64,000 nucleotides of DNA from an uncultured Pseudomonas sp. (GCF_913774235.1 NZ_CAJYDW010000019.1:124001-188000), one strand, 5' to 3'. Counted from the stretch's first letter, positions 17,623-27,908 are shown. The notes: a model not told the origin generated them from the sequence alone. Numbers and translations are program-made.

Positions 17623-20600
17623 ATGATCGATCGACACGACTACGTAGCCCTCGAGTGGGTCAAGGGAGAGATCGCCGAAACCTTGCAGCAGGCCCGCAAG
17701 GCGCTGGAGGCCTTCGTCGACAACCCGCAGGACCGTAGCCGCCTGGGCTTTTGCCGGACCTATGTGCACCAGGTCTACGGCACCCTGCAGATGGTGGAAT
17801 TCTACGGCGCCGCCCTGCTGGCCGAGGAAATGGAGCTGCTGCTGCAGGAACTCCACGAAGGTCGGGTGACCAGCCCGGACGAGGCGCTGGAAGTGCTGAT
17901 GCAGGCCATCCTGCAGGTGCCGCCCTATCTTGACCGGGTACTGGAGGCACGCCGCGACCTGCCCCTGGCCATCCTGCCGCTGCTCAATGACCTGCGTTCG
18001 GCTCGTGGCGAGAAGCTGCTATCGGAAACCAGCCTGTTCTCGCCGGATTTCTCCGCCGTGCCGCTGTCCCTGAGCGATGCGGAGCTGGCCGATCGCGCTT
18101 CGCCGGATTGGCTGCCGCGGCTGCGCAAGTTGCGCCAGGCCCTGCAGGGGGCCCAGGTCGGGCTGTTCCGCGACCGCGACGTCCACTTGCACCTGGATTA
18201 CCTACTGCGGGTGTTCGAGCGCCTGGATCAGCTCTGCGCCGGGTCGCCCTTCGGCGCCCTCTGGCCGGTGGCGGCGGGTCTCACCGAATTGCTCAAGGCC
18301 GGCGAGCTGGACAACAGCAGTTCCATCCGTGGCTTGTTGCGCCAGCTCGACCGTGAGCTCAAGCGCCTGATCAGCGATGGCGTGGTGACGCTCAACCAGC
18401 CGGCGCCGGCGGACCTGCTCAAGAATCTGCTGTTCTATCTGGCCAAGGCGCCGGTGCAGAGTCCGCGTATCGCTGCACTCAAAGCCCACTACCGCCTCGA
18501 CGAAGCCCTGCCGGATGCCGAGCTGGTGGGCTTCGAGCGCTCGCGCATCGTCGGTCCCGACCGCGAGGCCATGCGCTCGGTGGTCACCGCGTTGTGCGAA
18601 GAGCTGGTGCAGATCAAGGACAGCCTTGATCTCTTCGTGCGCAGCGACCGCCAGCAGGTCGGCAGCCTGCGCGGCCTCCTGGCGCCGCTCAAGCAGATCG
18701 CCGATACCCTGGCGGTGCTGGGCTTCGGCCAGCCGCGCAAGGTGGTGCTGGAACAACACGAAGCCGTCGGTGAACTGGCCGAGGGCTCGCGCGAAGCCAA
18801 CGACGCGGCCCTGATGGACATCGCCGGTGCGCTGCTCTACGTGGAAGCGACCCTCGCTGGCATGGTCAGCGGCAATGACTCGGGCGATTCCGAGGAAAGC
18901 CGGCTGCCCACCACCGACATCGATCAGCTGCATCGAGTGGTGGTGCGCGAGGCGCGCAATGGCCTGGAGCAATCCAAGGACGCCATCATCGAATTCATCG
19001 CCTCCCAGTGGAACCACGTCCACCTGGAGCCGGTGCCTCTGCTGCTGACCCAGGTCCGTGGCGGCCTGGCGATGATTCCCCTGGAACGGGCCGCCGCCCA
19101 GGTCCAGGCCGCGAACGACTACATCTGCGAGCAGCTCCTGGGCAAGCAGGCGGTGCCGGACTGGCAGAGCCTGGATACCCTGGCCGACGCCATCACCAGT
19201 GTCGAGTACTACCTGGAGCGCCTGGCCGAGGATCCGTCCACGCCCCACGAGATGATCCTCGACATCGCCGACGAGAGCCTCATCGCCCTTGGCTATCCCG
19301 CCCGCGTGGTGCATGACGAGGCGCCGACCGCAGTAGCTTCGCCGGCGTCTCCCCTTGGCGCGCCAGTACTGGACGCCGCTGCCGTCGACGAAGACCTGCT
19401 CCCGGCCGCCGAGGCTGCCGTGTTGGAGCTTGAGGGGCTGCCGGATGAAACTCCGCTGGAGAGCCTCCCCGTCAGCGCAGAGCCGAGCGTCGACGAGCAC
19501 CGCGAAGGGTCGCTCGAACTGACGTCGATCTTCGAGGAGCCGATCCTCGAGGAGCCAGGCGCCGAGGAACCAGACCTCGAGGACGAGTCGCTGACCCTCG
19601 AGCCGGTGGACGAGTTCGCTGCGAGCCCCGAGGACAGCGACGCGGCGCTGCCGGATGAGCCCCTGCCCACTCCGGACGTCGACGAAGACATCGAAGAGCC
19701 CGAAGAGCCCGAAGAGCCCGAAGAGCTGCTGGCCGGCATCGAGCTGGACCAGCTCGAGCCCCTGGGCGCGGATGTCGATTCGGTGGCCGAGGTACTGGCG
19801 GCATCGGTCAATCCCATCAATCCCCCGGCAGCCCAGGTACCCCACGCCTTGCTGCCGCCGCCTGCCGACGCCGAGCCGATCGAGGAGGAGCTGCGCGAGG
19901 TCTTCATCGAAGAGGCCGGCGAGGTCCAGGCGGAGCTGGAGCGCTGGCTGCCGACCTGGCATGCCGACCCCGAGGGTCGCCCGGCGCTCGCCGAGTTGCG
20001 GCGCAATTTCCACACCCTCAAGGGCAGCGGCCGGATGGTCCAGGCTCTGGTCATCGGTGAACTGGCCTGGGCCGTGGAGAATCTGCTCAATCGCCGCCTG
20101 GACCACAGCGTCGGCCACAGCGCCGCGCTGCAGACCGTGGTGGACGACGTCTGCGCCCTGTTGCCGGAACTGGTGACGGAGTACGCCGAGGATCGTCAGC
20201 GGCAGCGCGACGACGTCGACTGGCTGGCCCATGCCGCCCATGCCCTGGCCCGCAACGAGGCGCTGCCCGAGCGCGGCGCCGTCCAGGCGCCGGCGCCGGT
20301 CGAGATCGCGGCGCTGCCCCTGGTCGAGGTGGCTGACGTCGATACCGCTGCACTGGAAGAAGCCATCAGCGAGGCCGACAACCAACTGCTGGAGATCTTC
20401 CGTACCGAAGCCCAGGCGCATCTGGAAATCGTGCGCCGTTACCTGGAGCAGGCCGAATCCGCCAGCGGCCAGGCGGTGTCCGATGCCCTGCTGCGTGCCT
20501 TGCACACGCTCAAGGGCAGTGCCCACATGGCCGGCAGCTCGCCGGTGGCCGAACTGGCTTCGGCGCTGGAGCGTCTGGCCAAGGAATACAAGCTCGCCCA

Positions 20601-23600
20601 TGTTCCCTTCACCGTGCCGGAGCGCGAATTGCTCGCTCGCGGTGCGGATCTGCTGGAGGCGCGGCTCGCCATCCTCACGGATGGCTCCCTGATGGAGCCC
20701 CTGGCGGGGGCACCGGCGCTGATCGCCGAGTGCGAAGCCTTGCTGGAGCAACTGGGCGAGGAATTGCCGGTGCCTGAAGCGCCGGTGCCGGAGCGGCGTG
20801 AAGTCCTGCGCCTGGCCGATTTCCTGATGCCGGCGATGGACCTGCTGCTGGACGCCGACGAACGCCTGGTGGCGTGGCGCACGGGTGGTGCGGCCGACGC
20901 CTGCCCGGATCTGCTGGCCGAACGGCTGAATACCTTCGCTGATGGTGCGGCGCGGGTCGGCCTGGTCGATGTGGAGCAACTCGCCGAAGCCCTGCAGGCG
21001 GTCTATGCCGCGGTGGCCAGCGGTTCGCTGCCGGCTGACGAGGCCTTCTTCCGGGAAGCGGAAGATGCCCAGGAAGCCCTGATCAGCATGCTCAACCAGC
21101 TGGCCAGTGGTACCCGCGCGACCCCCTGCGACGAGCGTATCGACGGGCTGCGCGCCTTGCTGGTCAGCATCTTCGCCGGGCTACCCGAAACGGCGACGGC
21201 GCTGCTGGGTGAGCCAGAACCCGAAGCCTACCTGGCCACCGACGTGGCCACGCCGGTCGAACCGGCCGCGGCGCTCGAGCTCGAACTGTCAGCCGAAGCC
21301 GAAGCCGAAGCCGAAGCCGAAGCCGAACCGGAGCCCGAGGCTGAACCGGACGTCGCGGCCGAAGTTGAATCGGTGGCCGAGGTTGAACCAGACGTTACAG
21401 CTGAAGCTGAAGCTGAAGCTGGATCGGAGCCGGAGGCTGAGCCTGTAGTCGAGGCCGAAGCCGAGCCCCGATCCGACGCCGAAGCGGAAAAGCTGCGCCA
21501 ACAGACCGAGGCAACAGTGGCGTCGGCTACGCACGCGACTGACGAAGTCGATCGCGAGATGCAGCTGATCTTCCTCGAAGAAGCCCTGGACCTGCTGGAC
21601 AGCGCCGACCGGGCGCTGGAGCGCTGGCTGGCCGAACCGCAGCAACGCTTCCACCTCGGCACCCTGCAGCGTGACCTGCATACCCTCAAGGGTGGCGCCA
21701 ACCTCGCCGAGATCGCTCCGGTTGCCGCCCTGGCCACCGAGCTGGATGCCATCTACGAGGGACTGCTCGACGGCCGCCTCGCGGGTGGCGCCGAGCTGGG
21801 CGCCCCGCTACGGGATGCCCATGCCTGTCTCGCCAGCCAGCTCGAGGAGCTTGAGAGCGGCGCGCCGATCAGCGAGTGCGAGGACGAAATCGAGCGTCTG
21901 CAGCGCATTCGTGCCGGCCATCTCGATGACTTGACGAACGAGGCCGACGAGACGCCGACCGCTGCTCTGGCCGAACCATCGCCCCTGATCGAGGCGCCGA
22001 CGGAAGAGGTGCTCGAGGCCGAGTCGCCAGTGCCGTCCCCGCCCGCGGCCGATGGTCCCGACGCCGAGTTGCTGGCCATCTATGTCGAGGAAAGCCGCGA
22101 CCTGCTGGATAGCATGGCGGCGTCGCTGAGCGCCTGGGAAAGGGATCCGCGCAACGGCATCGAACTGGAATCGCTGCTGCGCGATCTGCACACCCTCAAG
22201 GGCGGCGCGCGCCTCGCCGAGGTGGACGCCATCGGCGATCTCGCCCATGCCCTGGAGGCCTTCTACGAGGGGCTGGCGCGGGGCCGGATCAAACCGGGGC
22301 CGAGCCTCGGCGGGCTGCTGCACCGCTGCCATGACCGCCTGCACGAGCAACTCGAAGCCCTCGCCGCGGGGCAGACGCCGCCCACCGCCGAGGAGCTGAT
22401 CGAAGCCCTGCGCGACTATCGTGCGCAACCGGCCACTGCCGACGAGCCGGGCGCACCGCTGACGGTCGCAGCACCGGTCTTCGACGAGGAAACGGATGCG
22501 GAAATCCTCGAGATTTTCATCGAGGAAGCCCAGGATCTGCTGGCCAGCATGGATACCGCGCTGGCGCGCTGGTCCGCGGCGCCCGACGTGGCGGTGGACG
22601 AGCTGCTGCGCTGCCTGCACACCTTGAAGGGTGGGGCACGGCTGGCCGGTCTTCATGGCCTGGGTGAACAGGCCCACGACCTGGAGCAACGACTCGCCGA
22701 GCTGCGTTCGCTGGCCGTGGGCCTGAACGAGGGCGAAGGCGCTGGCGTGCGGGATCTGGCGGTGAAGGGCGTCGACCAGTTGCAGATGGGCGTCGCCCAG
22801 CTGTCGGCGCCGGGGGCGCTGCCCGCTGCGGCCACGCCCCCGGCCGCCGAACGCGAGCCAGCCGACCTCCCCGAGCTGCCGGTCGAGGCGCCGTCGGGGC
22901 TGGCCGAGGCAGCACCTGCCGACGAACAGTCCAGCGAGGAAGCGCCGGATGAGCCCGTCGCGGCCGAACCCGAGGTCCTGGCCCGTGCGGTGCCCGAGCC
23001 CGAGCGCGCGGCGGCGCCCATCATGGTGGCTCCCGAGCAGCGCAGTGCACCGGTCGCCGTGCTGCCTTTCGTGCAGCGACTGCAACAGGTCCGCCAGCAG
23101 GCGGCGCAGCGCCGGTCGTCCCAGGAACTGGTCCGGGTCCCGGCGGCATTGCTGGAACAACTGGTCAACCTGGCGGGCGAGACCTCGATCTTCCGCGGTC
23201 GCGTCGAACAGCAGGTGAGCGATATAGGCACCACCCTGGGCGAGATGGAAGCCACCATCGAGCGGGTCCGCGATCAGTTGCGACGCCTGGACACCGAGAC
23301 CCAGGCGCAGATCATCAGTCGCCACCATGAGGACGTCGACCGCATCGGCTACGAGGATTTCGATCCGCTGGAGCTGGATCGCTACTCCCAGCTGCAGCAG
23401 CTGTCTCGCGCACTGTTCGAATCAGCATCCGACCTGCTGGACCTGAAGAACACCCTCGGGCAGCGCAACCGCGACGCCGAGACGCTCCTGCTGCAACAGG
23501 CCCGGGTCAATACCGAGCTGCAGGAAAGCCTCATGCAGACGCGCATGGTGCCCTTCGAGCGCATGGTGCCGCGGCTGCATCGGGTCGTGCGCCAGGTCAG

Positions 23601-24954
23601 CGGCGAGCTGGACAAGCCGGTGGAGCTGCGGGTCGGCAATGCCGAGGGCGAGCTGGATCGCACCGTGCTCGAGCGGATCATTCCGCCACTGGAGCACATG
23701 CTGCGCAACGCCATCGACCACGGCATCGAAGATCCCGCCGGGCGCCAGCGCGCCGGCAAGCCGACCGAGGGCGTCATCAGCCTGGATCTGCGGCGTGAGG
23801 GCGGCGACATCATCCTCACCCTGGCCGACGATGGCCGCGGTATCGACCTCGATGCGGTGCGCCGCAAGGCGATCGAGCGCGGCCTGATGGCCGAAGGCGT
23901 CGAGCTGCCCGATGCCGAGGTGCTGCAGTTCATCCTGGAGTCGGGCTTCTCCACGGCCGCCTCCATCACCCAGATTTCCGGGCGCGGCGTCGGCATGGAC
24001 GTGGTGCACCAGGAGGTGAAGCAGCTCGGCGGCAGCATGGACATCCACAGCGTGGCGGGCGAGGGCACGCGCTTCACCATCCGCCTGCCATTCACCGTGT
24101 CGGTGAACCGGGCACTGATGGTGCATGCCGGCGACGACCTCTATGCCGTACCGCTGAACACCATCGAAGGCATCGTGCGGGTAACCGCGGCTGATCTCGA
24201 ACGTTTCTATCGCCCAGGGGCGGAAGCCTTCGAATACGGCGGCCAGCGCTACGATCTGCGCTACCTGGGCCACCTGCTCGGCAACGGCCAGCAGCCCAAG
24301 CTGACCGGCCAGAGTCTGCCGCTGCCGGTGGTCCTGGTGCGCTCGGCCGAGCATGCCGTGGCCATCCAGGTGGATGCGGTGGCCGGTTCGCGGGAAATCG
24401 TGGTGAAGGGCCTGGGGCCGCAGTTCGCCGGGGTGCCGGGCCTCTCCGGCGCTACCCTGCTCGGCGACGGGCGCGTGGTGGTGATCCTCGACCTGCTGGC
24501 CATGATCCGTAGCCAGCGCAGTGCTGCCGACGACGCTGCACATCTGGCCCAGAACCTGCAGGCGTCGGTGGAAGCCAGCCGCCCGGTCCTGGTCATGGTG
24601 GTGGACGATTCGGTGACGGTACGCAAGGTGACCAGCCGGTTGCTGGAGCGCCATGGCATGGAGGTCTTCACCGCCAAGGACGGGGTGGACGCCATCGCCC
24701 AGCTCCAGGAACGCCAGCCGGACATCCTGCTGCTGGATATCGAGATGCCGCGCATGGACGGTTTCGAGGTGGCCACGCTGGTCCGCCACGATGCCCGACT
24801 CAAGGACCTGCCGATCGTGATGATCACCTCCCGTACCGGGGAAAAGCACCGTGAGCGCGCGCTGAGCCTGGGCGTGAACGAGTACCTGGGCAAGCCCTAC
24901 CAGGAAAGTGAACTCCTGGCCCACATTCATCGACTGGTCAGGGAACATGACTGA
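17623..24954 (+). CDS. chpA: Multi-phosphotransfer hybrid histidine kinase ChpA
   Basis: A 2443-residue CheA-type kinase at the core of the Pil-Chp system. An HPt-like H49 (HQVYGTLQM) lies in the N-terminal FimL-like region, followed by five canonical HTLKG sites at H797, H961, H1353, H1523 and H1666. Then come a dimerisation/kinase core (N box around N2029, LADDGRGID, SGRGVGMD), a CheW domain, and a C-terminal receiver with acceptor D2372. The HPt units are joined by acidic Glu/Ala/Pro linkers, including an EPEEPEEPEE run near 19690-19725 and (Glu-Ala)n runs at 21290-21480. The ATG at 17623 has AGGAG upstream and matches the known start; a longer in-frame reading overlaps pilK. Confidence 0.96.
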   Translation: MIDRHDYVALEWVKGEIAETLQQARKALEAFVDNPQDRSRLGFCRTYVHQVYGTLQMVEFYGAALLAEEMELLLQELHEGRVTSPDEALEVLMQAILQVPPYLDRVLEARRDLPLAILPLLNDLRSARGEKLLSETSLFSPDFSAVPLSLSDAELADRASPDWLPRLRKLRQALQGAQVGLFRDRDVHLHLDYLLRVFERLDQLCAGSPFGALWPVAAGLTELLKAGELDNSSSIRGLLRQLDRELKRLISDGVVTLNQPAPADLLKNLLFYLAKAPVQSPRIAALKAHYRLDEALPDAELVGFERSRIVGPDREAMRSVVTALCEELVQIKDSLDLFVRSDRQQVGSLRGLLAPLKQIADTLAVLGFGQPRKVVLEQHEAVGELAEGSREANDAALMDIAGALLYVEATLAGMVSGNDSGDSEESRLPTTDIDQLHRVVVREARNGLEQSKDAIIEFIASQWNHVHLEPVPLLLTQVRGGLAMIPLERAAAQVQAANDYICEQLLGKQAVPDWQSLDTLADAITSVEYYLERLAEDPSTPHEMILDIADESLIALGYPARVVHDEAPTAVASPASPLGAPVLDAAAVDEDLLPAAEAAVLELEGLPDETPLESLPVSAEPSVDEHREGSLELTSIFEEPILEEPGAEEPDLEDESLTLEPVDEFAASPEDSDAALPDEPLPTPDVDEDIEEPEEPEEPEELLAGIELDQLEPLGADVDSVAEVLAASVNPINPPAAQVPHALLPPPADAEPIEEELREVFIEEAGEVQAELERWLPTWHADPEGRPALAELRRNFHTLKGSGRMVQALVIGELAWAVENLLNRRLDHSVGHSAALQTVVDDVCALLPELVTEYAEDRQRQRDDVDWLAHAAHALARNEALPERGAVQAPAPVEIAALPLVEVADVDTAALEEAISEADNQLLEIFRTEAQAHLEIVRRYLEQAESASGQAVSDALLRALHTLKGSAHMAGSSPVAELASALERLAKEYKLAHVPFTVPERELLARGADLLEARLAILTDGSLMEPLAGAPALIAECEALLEQLGEELPVPEAPVPERREVLRLADFLMPAMDLLLDADERLVAWRTGGAADACPDLLAERLNTFADGAARVGLVDVEQLAEALQAVYAAVASGSLPADEAFFREAEDAQEALISMLNQLASGTRATPCDERIDGLRALLVSIFAGLPETATALLGEPEPEAYLATDVATPVEPAAALELELSAEAEAEAEAEAEPEPEAEPDVAAEVESVAEVEPDVTAEAEAEAGSEPEAEPVVEAEAEPRSDAEAEKLRQQTEATVASATHATDEVDREMQLIFLEEALDLLDSADRALERWLAEPQQRFHLGTLQRDLHTLKGGANLAEIAPVAALATELDAIYEGLLDGRLAGGAELGAPLRDAHACLASQLEELESGAPISECEDEIERLQRIRAGHLDDLTNEADETPTAALAEPSPLIEAPTEEVLEAESPVPSPPAADGPDAELLAIYVEESRDLLDSMAASLSAWERDPRNGIELESLLRDLHTLKGGARLAEVDAIGDLAHALEAFYEGLARGRIKPGPSLGGLLHRCHDRLHEQLEALAAGQTPPTAEELIEALRDYRAQPATADEPGAPLTVAAPVFDEETDAEILEIFIEEAQDLLASMDTALARWSAAPDVAVDELLRCLHTLKGGARLAGLHGLGEQAHDLEQRLAELRSLAVGLNEGEGAGVRDLAVKGVDQLQMGVAQLSAPGALPAAATPPAAEREPADLPELPVEAPSGLAEAAPADEQSSEEAPDEPVAAEPEVLARAVPEPERAAAPIMVAPEQRSAPVAVLPFVQRLQQVRQQAAQRRSSQELVRVPAALLEQLVNLAGETSIFRGRVEQQVSDIGTTLGEMEATIERVRDQLRRLDTETQAQIISRHHEDVDRIGYEDFDPLELDRYSQLQQLSRALFESASDLLDLKNTLGQRNRDAETLLLQQARVNTELQESLMQTRMVPFERMVPRLHRVVRQVSGELDKPVELRVGNAEGELDRTVLERIIPPLEHMLRNAIDHGIEDPAGRQRAGKPTEGVISLDLRREGGDIILTLADDGRGIDLDAVRRKAIERGLMAEGVELPDAEVLQFILESGFSTAASITQISGRGVGMDVVHQEVKQLGGSMDIHSVAGEGTRFTIRLPFTVSVNRALMVHAGDDLYAVPLNTIEGIVRVTAADLERFYRPGAEAFEYGGQRYDLRYLGHLLGNGQQPKLTGQSLPLPVVLVRSAEHAVAIQVDAVAGSREIVVKGLGPQFAGVPGLSGATLLGDGRVVVILDLLAMIRSQRSAADDAAHLAQNLQASVEASRPVLVMVVDDSVTVRKVTSRLLERHGMEVFTAKDGVDAIAQLQERQPDILLLDIEMPRMDGFEVATLVRHDARLKDLPIVMITSRTGEKHRERALSLGVNEYLGKPYQESELLAHIHRLVREHD

Positions 24955-25966
24955 GATGCATACCGCCCGCGTCGCCATCCTGGCCGATAGCCCCCTGCAG
25001 CGCCACGTGCTGCAGCAGGTGCTGGCCGACAATGGCTATCACGTAGTCCTCAACAGCGATCCCGAGCGTTTCGACGAGGCCGAATGGCCGTCGGTGGCGA
25101 CCGACCTGTGGTTGATCGACCTGAGCCAGCTGGAAGAGTCGCCCCTGGTGGACGTCCTGCTGGAAGAGGCCGAGGTGCCCATCCTGTTCGGCGAGGGCCA
25201 GGCACCGGAGCGCTTCACCGATCCCTTCAACCACTGGGAGAAGCGGCTGATCGGCAAGCTCAAGCGATTGATCGGCGATCCGGTCGCGGCGGTCGGTCCG
25301 GCGCTGGAAACTCTGCTGCAGGACCAGCCGCGCCCGCCGCGCCTGGCGTTGCCCGAGCCGCTGGCCAACCTGCCGTTGCCGGCCGGCGATCCGGCCCCCG
25401 AGGTCTGGTTGCTGGCTGCGTCCATTGGCGGTCCGGCCGCGGTGAAGGCCTTTCTCGATGCCTTGCCGGGTGGCCTGCCGGTCGGCTTCCTCTATGCCCA
25501 GCACATTGGCGACGGCTTCGCTGCCAATCTGCTGCGCGCGGTCGGCCGCCACAGCCAGTGGCACATCCAGGGCGTGCGTCCGGGGGAGCCGATCCGCTGT
25601 GGCGAGGTGGTGGTGGTGCCGACCCAGCAGGAACTCACCTTCAGCGCCAATGGCGCGCTGGACATCGTCGAGCGGGCCTGGCCAGAACCCTATACCCCCT
25701 CGATCAGCCAGATGATGCTCAACCTGGCCCAGCATTTCGGCGCGCGTTGCGGGGTCATCGTCTTCAGCGGCATGGGCAACGACGGTACTGCCTCGGCGCC
25801 CTACGTGCGCCGCCGCGGCGGCACCCTCTGGACCCAGTCGGCCAGCACCTGTGTGGCCTCCAGCATGCCGGAAAGCCTGCGTGAGTCGGGCCTGGCGACC
25901 TTTACCGCCGATCCCCGCGGCCTGGCCGAAGCCCTGGTGGCGCGCCTGGCCGAGCAGCACAGCTAA
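24947..25966 (+). CDS. chpB: Receptor methylesterase ChpB (CheB-like)
   Basis: A 339-residue protein. An N-terminal degenerate receiver-like region (RVAILADSPLQRHVLQQVLADNGY, DLWLIDLSQ) is followed by a CheB methylesterase domain with the catalytic Ser in LAASIGGPAAVKAF, His in YAQHIGDGFAANLL and Asp in FSGMGNDGTASAPYV. It removes methyl groups from PilJ, opposing PilK. The ATG overlaps the end of chpA by 8 bp, so translation is coupled. A second Met three codons downstream (24956) is an alternative start. Confidence 0.94.
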   Translation: MTEMHTARVAILADSPLQRHVLQQVLADNGYHVVLNSDPERFDEAEWPSVATDLWLIDLSQLEESPLVDVLLEEAEVPILFGEGQAPERFTDPFNHWEKRLIGKLKRLIGDPVAAVGPALETLLQDQPRPPRLALPEPLANLPLPAGDPAPEVWLLAASIGGPAAVKAFLDALPGGLPVGFLYAQHIGDGFAANLLRAVGRHSQWHIQGVRPGEPIRCGEVVVVPTQQELTFSANGALDIVERAWPEPYTPSISQMMLNLAQHFGARCGVIVFSGMGNDGTASAPYVRRRGGTLWTQSASTCVASSMPESLRESGLATFTADPRGLAEALVARLAEQHS

Positions 25967-25977
25967 AGAGTCCAACC

Positions 25978-26448
25978 ATGTCGACCACTGCCTCCGCCAA
26001 CGAACACCTGACCGGCCTGCTGCTGACCCTGGCCGATCGCACCCTGCTGCTGCCCAACGCGGCGGTGGCCGAGCTGGTGCCCTGCCGCGAGATCCGGCCG
26101 CTGCCGGTGCAGCCCGATTGGTGCCTGGGCCAGGTCGCCTGGCGCGACCTGCGCCTGCCGCTGATCAGCTTCGAGGCGCTGTCCAGTGGCAGCGCCGCCC
26201 AGTTCGATGGTGACCGCCATGCGCGGGTGGCCATCCTCAATGCCCTCGGCGGACGCGACCGGGTGCGCTTTCTCGCTTTGTTGATCCGCAGCATTCCGCG
26301 CTCGCTGCGCATCACCCCGGAACTGGCTGCCGCCGAGGTGCCCCTGGCCGCCCTGGAGCTGGGGGCCGTGGCCTACGAAGGCGGCACGGCGCGCATTCCC
26401 GATCTGATCGGGGTGGAAGAACGCCTGGCCGAGGCCGGCGTGTTCTAG
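25978..26448 (+). CDS. chpC: Second CheW-like protein ChpC
   Basis: A 156-residue CheW-fold protein (LTLADRTLLLPNAAVAELVPCREI, LGQVAWRDLRLPLISFEAL). ChpC is an auxiliary coupling protein in the Pil-Chp system, possibly connecting other receptors. It lies 11 bp after chpB and is the last gene of the operon here; the chpD (AraC) and chpE (LysE-like) genes that follow in PAO1 are not present. Its stop overlaps the convergent HAD gene by 4 bp. Confidence 0.93.
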   Translation: MSTTASANEHLTGLLLTLADRTLLLPNAAVAELVPCREIRPLPVQPDWCLGQVAWRDLRLPLISFEALSSGSAAQFDGDRHARVAILNALGGRDRVRFLALLIRSIPRSLRITPELAAAEVPLAALELGAVAYEGGTARIPDLIGVEERLAEAGVF

Positions 26449-27098
26449 CGGGTGAGACGCATCCCGCCGGCTTCGTCGCGGACGACGCTCACCCCACGAT
26501 AGTCGGCCAGGGTCGGCAGACCCAGATCCAGAGGTTCGCGATGGGTCGCCGTGATGGCGACGGCATCGGCGCCCGCCGCCTTGGCTGCGGCGAAGCCGGC
26601 ATGGGCATCCTCGAACACCAGGCAATCGCCGATCGCCACCCCCAGCTTGCGTGCACCGGCCAGGAAGCAGTCCGGCGCGGGCTTGCCCTGGGTGACGTCT
26701 TCAGCGCAGATCATCACCGGCGGCAGACTCATGCCAGCGGCGGCGAGACGGACCTCGGCCAGCCGGCGCGAGGCCGAGGTGACCAGCGCCCAGCTGCCGG
26801 CTGGCAGGTTGGCGAGAAAGGCCGCCGCGCCGGGGATTTCCTGGATGTCGTGGACGTCGGCTATCTCCAGCTCGGTGATGGCGCGGGTCTCGGCCTCGAT
26901 GTCAGCGCCGGGCGGGGCGAAGCGCTTCACCGTCTCCACCGCCCGCACCCCGTGCATCACGGCCAATACGTCCGCCGGATCGAGGCCGTGGCCGAGGGCC
27001 CAGGTGCTCCAGGCGCGTTCGGCGGAGGCCACGCTGGTGAGCAGGGTGCCGTCCATGTCGAAGAGGAAGGCGGCGTAGGGGCGAGAGGGCAGGGTCAT
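26445..27098 (-). CDS. HAD-superfamily sugar-phosphatase-like hydrolase
   Basis: A 217-residue HAD hydrolase of the beta-phosphoglucomutase-like group. Motif I is FLFDMDGTLLTSV, motif II LVTSASRRLAEV, motif III the Lys in TQGKPAPDCFL, and motif IV FEDAHAGFAAAKAAG. These fit small phosphatases acting on sugar phosphates (glycerol-3-phosphatase or 2-deoxyglucose-6-phosphatase type); the substrate cannot be assigned. The ATG at 27098 has GGAG upstream; the in-frame extension further upstream is not conserved-looking. It is downstream of rsmE on the same strand. Confidence 0.86.
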   Translation of the reverse strand: MTLPSRPYAAFLFDMDGTLLTSVASAERAWSTWALGHGLDPADVLAVMHGVRAVETVKRFAPPGADIEAETRAITELEIADVHDIQEIPGAAAFLANLPAGSWALVTSASRRLAEVRLAAAGMSLPPVMICAEDVTQGKPAPDCFLAGARKLGVAIGDCLVFEDAHAGFAAAKAAGADAVAITATHREPLDLGLPTLADYRGVSVVRDEAGGMRLTR

Positions 27099-27166
27099 CC
27101 AGGGCTCCGAAACTATCCGTTGGGGGAAGGGTTGGACCGCCGCCTGGCAGCGATCGCTCATGCAGC

Positions 27167-27895
27167 TCACGAGGTCTGGAAGTCGCCCCAGAGTTGCTGG
27201 GCGACGCTGAGGGCGACCACGGGCGCGGTTTCGGTGCGTAGCACTCGCGGGCCCAGGCGCGCCGGCTGGAAATCGGCAGCCCGCGCGGCGGCGACCTCGG
27301 CCTCGCTCAGGCCGCCTTCCGGGCCGATCAGCAGCGCCAGGCGGGCCGGGCGGGCGTGGCTTTCCAGGGGCTCGGCCACCGGATGCAGCACCAGCTTGAG
27401 ATCGGCAGCCACGCTGGCCTGCCAGTCGGCCAGCAACTGCGGCGGATGGATCAGCGGCACGCTGGACCGCCCACATTGCTCGCAGGCGCTGATGGCCACC
27501 TGGCGCCAATGCTGCAGGCGCTTGTCGGCACGTTCGTCCTTGAGGCGCACCTCGCAGCGTTCGCTGACCAGCGGGGTGATCTCGGCTACGCCTAGTTCGG
27601 TGGCCTTCTGGATCGCCCAGTCCATGCGTTCACCACGGGACAGGCCCTGGCCGAGGTGGATGTGCAGGGGTGAATCGGGCTGGCCGGGCAGTTCCTCGGT
27701 GAGCTCCACGCTGAGGCTCTTCTTGCCCACTTCCGTCACCTGACCCAGGTATTCCTGGCCACTGCCGTCGAACAGCTGCACGGCATCCCCCGGCGCCAGG
27801 CGCAGCACCCGGCCCAGGTAGTGGGCCTGGGCCTCGGGCAGGTCCAAGCGGCCGAGGGCCAGGGGCAGGTCGAGATGGCAGCGGGTGAGACGCAT
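27167..27895 (-). CDS. rsmE: 16S rRNA (uracil-1498-N3)-methyltransferase
   Basis: A 242-residue SPOUT-family methyltransferase that modifies U1498 in the 30S decoding region. It has an N-terminal PUA-like domain (HYLGRVLRLAPGDAVQLFDGSG) and a C-terminal knot with LLIGPEGGLSEAEV and LGPRVLRTETAPVVAL. The gene follows bioA by 13 bp, the PA0419/PA0420 order of PAO1. Confidence 0.95.
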   Translation of the reverse strand: MRLTRCHLDLPLALGRLDLPEAQAHYLGRVLRLAPGDAVQLFDGSGQEYLGQVTEVGKKSLSVELTEELPGQPDSPLHIHLGQGLSRGERMDWAIQKATELGVAEITPLVSERCEVRLKDERADKRLQHWRQVAISACEQCGRSSVPLIHPPQLLADWQASVAADLKLVLHPVAEPLESHARPARLALLIGPEGGLSEAEVAAARAADFQPARLGPRVLRTETAPVVALSVAQQLWGDFQTS

Positions 27896-27908
27896 GGCAG
27901 GCTCCAGA

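Noticed and set aside
18202-20979. Open frame of 925 codons opposite chpA
   Set aside because: Antisense shadow; the plus strand carries clear HPt and kinase motifs in the same stretch.
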